A DNA stretch of 64,000 nucleotides from the NCBI RefSeq assembly GCF_024298905.1, contig NZ_CP101154.1, positions 3,436,932-3,500,931 on the forward strand, written 5' to 3'. Positions within the stretch are counted from its first letter, which is position 1. Every line of letters starts with the position of its first letter. The position numbers and the translations under genes are program-made. This stretch comes from Natronomonas marina. Lineage in GTDB: Archaea > Halobacteriota > Halobacteria > Halobacteriales > Haloarculaceae. Shown piece by piece: positions 57,396 through 64,000 of the stretch. The notes beneath the pieces were generated by a model. It saw nothing but the letters and a program-made list of their open reading frames with translations. It was not told where the DNA came from and ran no database searches.

Positions 57396-59381
57396 ATGGG
57401 ACAGACGCTCACCGAAAAGATTCTCGATGACCACCTCGTCGAGGGCGACCTCGAGACGGGAGAGGAGATCGGGATCGAGATCGACCAGGTGCTCACACAG
57501 GACACGACGGGCACGTTCGTGTGGCTGCAGTTCGAGGCGCTCGGCCTGGACGAGGTCCAGACCGAACTCGCGGCGCAGTACTGCGACCACCAGACCTACC
57601 AGTTCGACTTCAAGAACACGGACGACCACCGCTTCCTCCGGTCGGCCGCGGGCAAGTACGGCGCCTACTTCAGCCGCCCCGGTAACGGCATCTGCCACAA
57701 CGTCCACAAGGAGAACTTCGCCGCGCCCGGCAAGACGCTGCTCGGCAGCGACTCACACACACCGACGCCCGGCGGCCTCGGCCAGCTGGCCATCGGCGCC
57801 GGCGGCATCGACATCTCCGTGGCGATGGGCGGCGGCGCCTACTACATCGAGATGCCCGAGGTCGTCGAGGTCCGCCTCGAGGGCGAACTCGGCGAGTGGG
57901 CGACCGCGAAGGACGTCATCCTGCACCTCCTGCAGGAGCTTTCGGTCAAGGGCGGCGTCGGCAAGGTGCTGGAGTACACTGGCCCCGGCGTCGAGACGCT
58001 GAGCGTCCCCGAGCGGACGACCATCACGAACATGGGCACGGAGCTCGGCGCGACCTCCTCCATCTTCCCGACCGACGAGAAGACGAAGGACTGGCTCTCG
58101 CGGCTCGACCGCGAGGAGGAGCACGTCGACCTCCAGCCCGACGAGGACGCCGAGTACGCCGACCAGATCACGGTCGACCTCTCGGAAATCGAGCCGCTCA
58201 TCGCGACGCCGTCGATGCCGGACAACGTCGTGCCCGTCCGCGAGGTCGCCGGCACCGACGTCGACCAGGTCATCATCGGCTCCTGTACGAACGGCGCTTA
58301 CGAGGACATCCTCCCCGGCGCGAAGATGCTGGAGGGCCGCACCACCGACCGGAAGACCGAGATGATCGTCGCACCCGGCTCCAAGCAGGCCTCCGAGATG
58401 CTGGCCCGCGAGGGCTGGACCGCGGAGATGATGGCCGCCGGCGTCAACTTCTCCGAGGCGACCTGCGGCGCCTGTATCGGCATCGGTCACGTTCCGGCCT
58501 CCGATTCGGTCTCGCTGCGGACGTTCAACCGCAACTTCGAGGGCCGGTCGGGCATCGAGGACGACAACGTCTACCTCTGTTCGCCGGAGGTCGCCACCGC
58601 GGCGGCCATCGCTGGCGAGATCGTCGACCCGCGCGACCTGGCCGACGAGCTCGGGGACCTCGAGGACCCCGGCTTCGAGATGGGCGACAAGTACGGCCCC
58701 GGCATGGGCAAGGACGACCCGGACCTCATCGCCCCCGACGAGGCCGTTGACGACGAACTCATCAAGGGTCCGAACATCGGTGACGTGCCGCTGAAGGACC
58801 CACTCGACGCCGAACTCGAAGGTCCGGCCCTGCTGAAGATGGAGGACAACATCACGACCGACCACATCATCCCGGCGACCCAGGACATCCTGATGTACCG
58901 GTCGAACATCCCGAAGCTCTCGGAGTTCACGCTGTCGCGGGTCGACGAGACCTTCGCCCAGCGGGCGCTCGACAGCGACGGCGGCTTCCTCGTCGCCGGC
59001 GAGAACTACGGGCAGGGCTCCTCCCGCGAGCACGCGGCGCTGTGCCCGATGTACCTCGGCGTCGAGGGCGTGCTGGCCCAGAGCTTCGCCCGCATCCACA
59101 AGGCGAACCTGTTCAACTTCGGTCTCATCCCGCTGCAGATCGACGAGGCCGACTACGAGAACATCGAGCAGGGCGACGACATCGAAATCGTCGACGACGT
59201 CGCCGAGGCCGTCTCCTCCGGCCAGGAGGAGTTCACCGTCCGCATCAACGACGAGTGGGAACTCACCGCGACGCTGGACGCCTCCGAGCGCGAGCGCCGC
59301 ATCCTCGCCGACGGCGGCAAGCTACCGCACGTCAAGAAGCAGCACGAGGAAGGCTCCGGCGCCGCGCCCGCCGACGACTGA
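57396..59381 (+). CDS. acn: Aconitate hydratase
   Basis: A 661-residue aconitase converting citrate to isocitrate in the TCA cycle. [4Fe-4S] ligands are Cys297 (IIGSCTNGAY) and Cys357 with Cys360 (TCGACIGIGH). Other blocks are LLGSDSHTPTPGGLGQLAIG, PSMPDNVVPVREV and, in the swivel domain, ENYGQGSSREHAAL. The length is shorter than bacterial AcnA (about 890) and nearer to the mitochondrial-type/AcnB-free archaeal form. Highly codon-adapted, monocistronic, with a T-run after the gene. Confidence 0.96.
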   Translation: MGQTLTEKILDDHLVEGDLETGEEIGIEIDQVLTQDTTGTFVWLQFEALGLDEVQTELAAQYCDHQTYQFDFKNTDDHRFLRSAAGKYGAYFSRPGNGICHNVHKENFAAPGKTLLGSDSHTPTPGGLGQLAIGAGGIDISVAMGGGAYYIEMPEVVEVRLEGELGEWATAKDVILHLLQELSVKGGVGKVLEYTGPGVETLSVPERTTITNMGTELGATSSIFPTDEKTKDWLSRLDREEEHVDLQPDEDAEYADQITVDLSEIEPLIATPSMPDNVVPVREVAGTDVDQVIIGSCTNGAYEDILPGAKMLEGRTTDRKTEMIVAPGSKQASEMLAREGWTAEMMAAGVNFSEATCGACIGIGHVPASDSVSLRTFNRNFEGRSGIEDDNVYLCSPEVATAAAIAGEIVDPRDLADELGDLEDPGFEMGDKYGPGMGKDDPDLIAPDEAVDDELIKGPNIGDVPLKDPLDAELEGPALLKMEDNITTDHIIPATQDILMYRSNIPKLSEFTLSRVDETFAQRALDSDGGFLVAGENYGQGSSREHAALCPMYLGVEGVLAQSFARIHKANLFNFGLIPLQIDEADYENIEQGDDIEIVDDVAEAVSSGQEEFTVRINDEWELTATLDASERERRILADGGKLPHVKKQHEEGSGAAPADD

Positions 59382-59398
59382 ACCGTCACCTTCTCCGT

Positions 59399-59404
59399 AT
59401 TTTT
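59399..59404 (+). terminator. T-run after aconitase
   Basis: TATTTTT begins 18 bases after the aconitase stop; archaeal terminators are often such T-runs. Could alternatively be an upstream promoter element of the structured stretch that follows. Confidence 0.4.
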
Positions 59405-59500
59405 CGCGGCGAACAGCGACGGCTGTGCCGGGCGTCGAGCGAGCGACGCGAGCCGACGGCTCCGGGGAGCGTTCGGTTCTGGTCGCAAAAGCGCCCGGTA

Positions 59501-59604
59501 CGACCGCCCCAGGGGGGTGAGGGATGGTGTGGGGCGGTCGCTACCTGGCGTGTGAAAGCGGGGTGGGGGGTGGGGATGCACCCAAATGGGTGCGTCCGAT
59601 TCTT
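59501..59604 (+). ncRNA. Candidate structured RNA / hairpin-rich intergenic segment
   Basis: In the 323-base gap between aconitase and RimI, CGACCGCCCC (59501-59510) pairs perfectly with GGGGCGGTCG (59531-59540). Farther on, GGATGCACCCA (59574-59584) pairs with TGGGTGCGTCC (59587-59597) with one G-U wobble and is followed by GATTCTTT. Between them is a G-run cluster (59560-59575). This looks like two stem-loops ending in a T-rich tail, as in a small RNA or 3' UTR element. Neither transcription nor strand is proven; I recognise no known RNA class. The rest of the gap shows nothing. Confidence 0.4.
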
Positions 59605-59675
59605 TACGCTGTAGGTACATGAATCTTCTGGCCTGACGGCCGAACGCCCGGCGCGGGACCGACCTGCCGGTAGGC

Positions 59676-59682
59676 ATTTATC
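59676..59682 (+). promoter_or_regulatory. TATA box of rimI
   Basis: ATTTATC centred 26 bases upstream of the GTG at 59705; it decides this start for a leaderless GTG-initiated gene. Confidence 0.6.
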
Positions 59683-59704
59683 GGTCTCGGCGCTACACCC
59701 CGGC

Positions 59705-60166
59705 GTGACCACAGCCACGGCGCGGACCGAGACGGCGGTCCGCGAGGCCGTCCGCGCGGACCTGCTGGAGGTGTTCCGCATCGAGAAGCGGTCGTTCCCG
59801 CAGCCGTGGCCCTACGCTGCCTTCGAGCGGTTCCTCGGTGAACCGGCCTTCCTGGTCGCGGACGACGGCGGCGTGGTCGGCTACGTCGTCGCCGACACGA
59901 TGCCGAACCACGGCACCTCGATGGGCCACGTCAAGGACCTCGCGGTCGACCCCGACCGCCGCGGGGAGGGCATCGGTCGACTGTTGCTCGGCGAGGCGCT
60001 GGGCCGGCTCTTCGTCGAGGGGGCCGGACGGGTAAAACTCGAGGTGAGGGCGGACAACGAGGCCGCACAGTCACTCTATCGTGATTTCGGCTTCGAGACC
60101 CACCACGTCATTCCCGCCTACTACGACGACGGCGAGGACGCCCACATCATGGTCCGGGGCCGGTAG
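59705..60166 (+). CDS. rimI: Ribosomal-protein-alanine N-acetyltransferase RimI
   Basis: A 153-residue GNAT acetyltransferase. The acetyl-CoA motif is VDPDRRGEGIGRLLLGEAL, followed by LEVRADNEAAQSLYRDFGF and the ending HIMVRG. RimI/Ard1-type archaeal enzymes acetylate protein N-termini, the closest annotated substrate being ribosomal proteins. The GTG start at 59705 is supported by a TATA box 26 bases upstream. Confidence 0.9.
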   Translation: MTTATARTETAVREAVRADLLEVFRIEKRSFPQPWPYAAFERFLGEPAFLVADDGGVVGYVVADTMPNHGTSMGHVKDLAVDPDRRGEGIGRLLLGEALGRLFVEGAGRVKLEVRADNEAAQSLYRDFGFETHHVIPAYYDDGEDAHIMVRGR

Positions 60167-60205
60167 GGACGCAGGCGTTTTGCGGCTGGAACGCAGAGGG
60201 CGGGT

Positions 60206-60676
60206 ATGGGATACGCCTGTCCGGTCTGTTCGGATCCCCAGGCCGACACGGGACACCTCGCCAACCACCTCGCGTTCACCGCCATGCTCGGCGACGAGGG
60301 CCACGAGGCGTGGCTGGAGGAGCACGCCCCCGACTGGGGCGAGATGGGCGAATCCGAACTCGCCGACGCCATCGCCGACGGCGTCGAGGAGACGGAGTTC
60401 CCGCAGGTCTTCGAGGACACCGCCGGTGGCCTGGACGACGGCGGCGACCCGCCGGCCGAACGCTCCGGCGCCCTCTTCGAGGAGGAAGGACACGACCACG
60501 ACCACGGACACGGACCCCGGCCCGGCCGCGAGCACGCCCACGGCGGCGAGACGATTGACGAGGAGACGGAAGCCATCCTCGAGGAGGCCCGCGAGATGAC
60601 CCGGGAGATGCTCGGCGACGAGGCCGACGAGGACGGCGACGCGGACGAGACGGGGAGCGAGGATAACAACGGGTAA
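60206..60676 (+). CDS. Cys/His-rich haloarchaeal protein (DUF5810-like)
   Basis: A 156-residue protein. The N-terminus has a zinc-finger-like block CPVCSDPQADTGHLANHLA (CxxC and HxxxH, about 5-21). A His/Asp-rich segment follows (HDHDHGHGPRPGREHAHGG) and then a very acidic C-terminus. I recall the family as DUF5810. Possibly metal handling or a nucleic-acid adaptor; unproven. It leads the same-strand series ending with the NUDIX gene. Confidence 0.85.
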   Translation: MGYACPVCSDPQADTGHLANHLAFTAMLGDEGHEAWLEEHAPDWGEMGESELADAIADGVEETEFPQVFEDTAGGLDDGGDPPAERSGALFEEEGHDHDHGHGPRPGREHAHGGETIDEETEAILEEAREMTREMLGDEADEDGDADETGSEDNNG

Positions 60677-60701
60677 CATCCCTCCGGCCGTACCGGCGGG
60701 T

Positions 60702-61124
60702 ATGCGCAGGGAGGGACGGCTGGCACCCGAGACGTGGGCCGACGCCCGCGACCGTTTCGAGGCGTTCGGACCGACCGCCCAGACGGTCGTCCGGGAGGTC
60801 GCCAGGGCCATGGAGTTCGACCGCGAGGAGTACGACGAGCGCGTCACCGCCGACGTGGTGGAGACGGCGAGACAGGCCATGTTCGCCGAGCAGTTGGCGG
60901 TCCGGGTCGACGACGAAGACGCCTTCGCCGAGTGGCGCGAGACCTCGACGGTCGAGGTCCGCGTGGTCGGTCACGACGAGGCCGAGCGGGTCGCCTGGCA
61001 CGTCGCGCCGGCCGCCGACCGGGCCGTCGCCGCGACCTTCCAGTCCGAACCCGAGGCGGCCGTCTCGACCGTCCGGCGGATGGCGTTCAACCGAATCTAC
61101 CGCGAGGAGCTATGCGAACGATAA
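60702..61124 (+). CDS. Haloarchaeal conserved protein (DUF5809-like)
   Basis: A 140-residue soluble protein (REGRLAPETWADARDRFEAF start; ESEPEAAV-like strand QSEPEAAVSTVRRMAFNRIY end), without Cys motifs or membrane segments. I recall it as DUF5809, usually next to the DUF5810 gene as here (25-base gap). Function unknown. Its end overlaps the next gene by 13 bases. Confidence 0.85.
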   Translation: MRREGRLAPETWADARDRFEAFGPTAQTVVREVARAMEFDREEYDERVTADVVETARQAMFAEQLAVRVDDEDAFAEWRETSTVEVRVVGHDEAERVAWHVAPAADRAVAATFQSEPEAAVSTVRRMAFNRIYREELCER

Positions 61125-61546
61125 CCCGGAACGCGGTGCTTGTCATCGTCGGCCTGCTGGTCGTGTTGCTCGCGCTCGGCGCGCTCCCGAGTCTCATCCA
61201 GACCGGCGACCCCTACTACGTCGAGGCGACGGTCGTCGACGGGTCCGGACCGGCCATCGCGGGCGAGAACATCTCCGAGCGGCGCTTCCCGTACACCTTC
61301 GGCGCGATTGCGGCCGCCGAGTCCGGCGCCGACCCCGCCCGCTCGGAGCCGTACTACACCGGCGTCGTCGGGTTCAAGGAGGCGTTCACGCACACGCCGT
61401 TCTCGGAGTTTTCGGAGTTCGAGACCCGCAACCCCGCCGCGGTCGAGCGAGCCGACGACTCGCCGGTCGGCGACATCGCCTACCTCCGGGCCAACGGCAC
61501 GCGCTACCGGCTCGAAATCGTCCGGGTGCCGGAGGCGAGCGGATGA
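61112..61546 (+). CDS. Single-helix membrane protein, operon with NUDIX
   Basis: A 144-residue protein with one N-terminal membrane helix (AVLVIVGLLVVLLALGALP) and an external domain of about 110 residues (DPYYVEATVVDGSGPAIAGE; RTRYRLEIV-like end TRYRLEIVRVPEASG). Function unknown. It starts 13 bases before the end of the DUF5809 gene and its TGA overlaps the NUDIX ATG, so all three are co-translated. Confidence 0.85.
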   Translation: MRTITRNAVLVIVGLLVVLLALGALPSLIQTGDPYYVEATVVDGSGPAIAGENISERRFPYTFGAIAAAESGADPARSEPYYTGVVGFKEAFTHTPFSEFSEFETRNPAAVERADDSPVGDIAYLRANGTRYRLEIVRVPEASG

Positions 61547-62136
61547 GCCGCGACCCGAGTCCCGCCGACCACGAGTGGCGGGTCGTCGAGTCGGCCACCG
61601 AGTACGAGACGGGCTGGTACACCGGCGGCTACGACCTCGTCGAGTTGCCCGACGGCCGCGAGAAACGCTACTACTGGGCGGAGCTACCGCCCGCGGTCGT
61701 CGTCGTCGCGGTCGTCGAATCGCCGTCGTCGCTGGGGCTGCCGCCCGTCGAGTCCGACGGGCCGGCGGTCGTGATGGTCGAGCAGTTCCGCCCGACCATT
61801 CGGGAACTGTGCTACGAACTGCCGGCCGGCATCGTCGAGGACGGCGAGAGCTACGCCGAGGCCGGCACCCGGGAACTCGAAGAGGAGGTCGGCATCGTCG
61901 CAGACGAGGTCGAACTGCTGGAGGAGTTCTGGTGTTCGACGGGCGTGTTGCGCCACGAGCGGGGCATCGTCACCGCCGAGGGGTTCACGCCCGGCGAGCG
62001 GAAACTCGACGGCAGCGAGTTCCTCGATGTCCGGACCGTGCCGCTCGATGACGCGCTCGACGTCGCCCGCGGCGGGTCGGCCAACGACGCCACCATCGAG
62101 GGGCTGCTGCTGGCGGAGGCGGACGGCTATCTGTAG
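61543..62136 (+). CDS. NUDIX hydrolase, ADP-ribose pyrophosphatase-like
   Basis: A 197-residue NUDIX enzyme. The NUDIX box is intact (GIVEDGE, then seven residues, then RELEEEVGI), giving the Mg2+-binding helix. The upstream VVMVEQFRPTIRELCYELPAG segment is typical of ADP-ribose and nucleoside-diphosphate-sugar hydrolases. Likely cleaves ADP-ribose-like substrates to AMP and sugar phosphate; specificity not shown. Coupled by ATGA overlap to the membrane protein gene. Confidence 0.92.
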   Translation: MSRDPSPADHEWRVVESATEYETGWYTGGYDLVELPDGREKRYYWAELPPAVVVVAVVESPSSLGLPPVESDGPAVVMVEQFRPTIRELCYELPAGIVEDGESYAEAGTRELEEEVGIVADEVELLEEFWCSTGVLRHERGIVTAEGFTPGERKLDGSEFLDVRTVPLDDALDVARGGSANDATIEGLLLAEADGYL

Positions 62137-62173
62137 CCCGGTCGCTTAAGCCGCTCGTGGCCCTTCCGTCGGT

Positions 62174-62533
62174 ATGGACGGCGAGATTTCGGCCGAGGAA
62201 CTGCGCGAGCTACTCGATAGCGGCGCGGACGTCCGGGTCGTCGACATCCGATCGCCGGCGGCGTTCCGCCGCGGACACATCCCCGGCAGCGAGAACGTCC
62301 CCTTCGAGGCGCTGACCGACCGCATCGAGTCCGTCGCCGACGCCGAACGGGTCGTCACGGTCTGTCCCCACGGGCAGGCCAGCGTCCAGGCGGCCCGCCT
62401 CGTCGGCGCCTTCGAGGGTTTCACCGGCCGCGTCGATTCGCTGGCGCCGGGCATCGAGGGGTGGCCCTACGACCTGGAGACCGACGGCGAACGGGAGTCG
62501 GCGCCGGACGAGGGGCCGGAAGCGCCGTTCTGA
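62174..62533 (+). CDS. Rhodanese-like sulfurtransferase
   Basis: A 119-residue single-domain rhodanese. The catalytic loop is VCPHGQASVQAA with the persulfide Cys, preceded by VVDIRSPAAFRRGHIPGSENVP. It transfers sulfur or acts as a phosphatase-like adaptor; the partner is unknown. It follows the NUDIX gene by 37 bases and may be on the same transcript. Confidence 0.92.
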   Translation: MDGEISAEELRELLDSGADVRVVDIRSPAAFRRGHIPGSENVPFEALTDRIESVADAERVVTVCPHGQASVQAARLVGAFEGFTGRVDSLAPGIEGWPYDLETDGERESAPDEGPEAPF

Positions 62534-62599
62534 CCGCTGGCGGCGCTCGCGAACGGCGAAAAACGGGAGAACGGCGCTCGACGCGCGGTCAGAGGGCGG

Positions 62600-62905
<306 letters not shown>

Positions 62906-62918
62906 CTACACGACGGCC

Positions 62919-62927
62919 GTATTAAAC
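62919..62927 (-). promoter_or_regulatory. TATA box of the aIF1 gene
   Basis: Minus-strand GTTTAATAC centred 30 bases before the ATG at 62893, squeezed directly after the stop of the upstream gene. Confidence 0.6.
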
Positions 62928-62928
62928 A

Positions 62929-64000
62929 CTATCGGGACCCTGTATCCGGCTTTTTTAGTCGATGCGGCAGTCGAGACCGCTCCTCGAGCAGGTCGGCCAG
63001 CAGGTCGGCGGCCTCGGCGGCATCGGCCTCGTCGACGCCGTGGCCGTACCTGGCGCGCTCGTGCAGTTCCCCGAGCCGCCTGGCCCGCTCGTCGCTGTGA
63101 GCGAGGAACGCCCGGGCCGTCTCGCCGGGGGCCCGCTCCCGGCCCGCCCGCTCCTCGAGGTGGACGACCCGGTGGAAGGCGCCGGTGACGACCGCCTCCG
63201 GCGGGCCGTCGGGGAGCCGCCGCAGCCACAGTTCCCGGTAGAGGCGGCGGTCGGCGCCGGTCCGGCGACCCACGGCGGCCAGCCCCGCCAGCACGACGAG
63301 TCCGAAGCCCGCCTGCTCGCGGCTCGGCAGCGGTACCGCCGGGACGGTGGGACCGTCGCCGCCGCTGCCGCCGGCGGTTTCGTCGCCGCCGGGCGTCGGG
63401 CCGGCACTGCCGGAGTCGTTCCCGGGCGACGGGGCGCTCCCGTCGTCGGTGGGCGTGGCGGTCGGCTCGGGGGTCCCGCTATCCAATTCGGAGTCGCCGG
63501 AGTCGTTCGTGTCGACGGCCGGAGCGCCGTCCTCGCGGGCGGCGGCCAGCCGCTGGCGCTCGGCCCGCTCGCGGGGCGTCGACGGCGTCGGGTCGAACTT
63601 CACCCAGCCCTGCTCCGGGAAGTAGACCTCGACCCACGCGTGGGAGTTGTACCCCCGGACGACCCACTCGTCGTCGGCGACCTGCTGGCCCGGCGTGTAG
63701 CCGACCGCGAAGCGGGCGGGAATCCCCTGCGTTCGCAGCATTGTCACCATCGTGGTTGCGAAGTAGGTACAGTAGCCGGCGTCCATCCCGAAGAGGAACC
63801 GGTCGGCGACGTTGCCGCTCGGCCGATCGACGTCCAGCGAGTACTCGTAGTTGTTCTCGAGGTACCGTTCGACGACGCGGGCGGTGTCGTAGGGGTTGTC
63901 GGCGTTGGCCGTCAGCCGGGCGGTCCGCTCGCCGACCCGGTCGGGGGTGCTGGCGGGCAACTGGGTGTAGCGCCGCTCGATTCCGTCCGGGTACTCCGTG
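62929..64000 (-). CDS. Transglutaminase-like / DUF4129 membrane protein, C-terminal part (runs off window end)
   Basis: The last 357 codons are present; the reading frame is open to base 64000, and an internal TTG is not the true start. A transglutaminase-like domain has the catalytic Cys in MDAGYCTYFATTMVTMLR, shown as GYCTYFATT, His in YNSHAWVEVYFPEQGW and Asp in KFDPTPSTP. A Ser/Thr/Pro/Gly linker, one membrane helix (FGLVVLAGLAAVG) and a cytoplasmic DUF4129 helical domain (GELHERARYGHGVDEADAAE) follow. Haloarchaeal relatives have several N-terminal membrane helices, expected beyond the window. Commonly encoded next to a DUF58 gene and a MoxR ATPase; not testable here. Confidence 0.9.
   Translation of the reverse strand, partial: TEYPDGIERRYTQLPASTPDRVGERTARLTANADNPYDTARVVERYLENNYEYSLDVDRPSGNVADRFLFGMDAGYCTYFATTMVTMLRTQGIPARFAVGYTPGQQVADDEWVVRGYNSHAWVEVYFPEQGWVKFDPTPSTPRERAERQRLAAAREDGAPAVDTNDSGDSELDSGTPEPTATPTDDGSAPSPGNDSGSAGPTPGGDETAGGSGGDGPTVPAVPLPSREQAGFGLVVLAGLAAVGRRTGADRRLYRELWLRRLPDGPPEAVVTGAFHRVVHLEERAGRERAPGETARAFLAHSDERARRLGELHERARYGHGVDEADAAEAADLLADLLEERSRLPHRLKKPDTGSR

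Overview
The window is chromosomal DNA of a haloarchaeon (class Halobacteria). The evidence is strongly GC-rich, acidic proteins, archaeal information-processing genes (ribosomal protein L10e/L16, aIF2-beta with a TRAM domain, aIF1/SUI1, RLI/ABCE1, NOG1), PGF-CTERM surface proteins, and TATA boxes about 25-30 bases before many start codons, which implies leaderless mRNAs. I cannot name the genus. About 75 protein genes were recognised. No rRNA, tRNA, CRISPR array or insertion sequence was found.

Layout. 1-4.4 kb: the start of a Tat lipoprotein binding protein, two paralogous PGF-CTERM surface proteins (one with a long Gln/Asn tract) and a glycosylation-site-rich membrane protein. 4.5-9.6 kb: L10e, a creatininase-family hydrolase, MptD, aIF2-beta, then a block of 79-bp tandem repeats. 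9.6-17.6 kb: a poorly conserved stretch, a split MgtE/SLC41-type transporter next to a PhoU-TrkA_C protein, a PHP protein, CorA, a DsbA-like protein and an SDR. 17.6-24.4 kb: an ABC exporter, an Agl23-type membrane glycosyltransferase and two peptidases. 24.5-29.5 kb: the PIN-ATPase PINA, a 533-bp imperfect palindrome, a winged-helix protein, and an EMC6-like protein overlapping RLI/ABCE1. 29.5-35.6 kb: YgfZ, several small haloarchaeal families, ThiD-ThiN and AlaX. 35.7-43.5 kb: mutS and mutL, separated by a coiled-coil/HhH protein, a GT-C-type enzyme and a monooxygenase. 43.5-44.8 kb: a less GC-rich island with a nucleotidyltransferase/HEPN pair that looks like a toxin-antitoxin or defence module. 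45-50.5 kb: an unusual PfkB kinase, a TetR regulator with a visible operator, two tandem surface-protein paralogues and another PGF-CTERM protein. 50.5-57 kb: MFS, S66 peptidase, SDR, DUF151-hisE, ASCH and NOG1. 57-64 kb: repeats, aconitase, a structured intergenic stretch, RimI, a tight DUF5810-DUF5809-membrane protein-NUDIX operon, rhodanese, aIF1, and a transglutaminase/DUF4129 protein cut by the window end.

Most of the window is housekeeping core genome. The parts that stand out are the 533-bp palindrome between two convergent genes, the 79-bp tandem repeats with diverged copies elsewhere, the nucleotidyltransferase/HEPN island, and a possible structured RNA downstream of aconitase.
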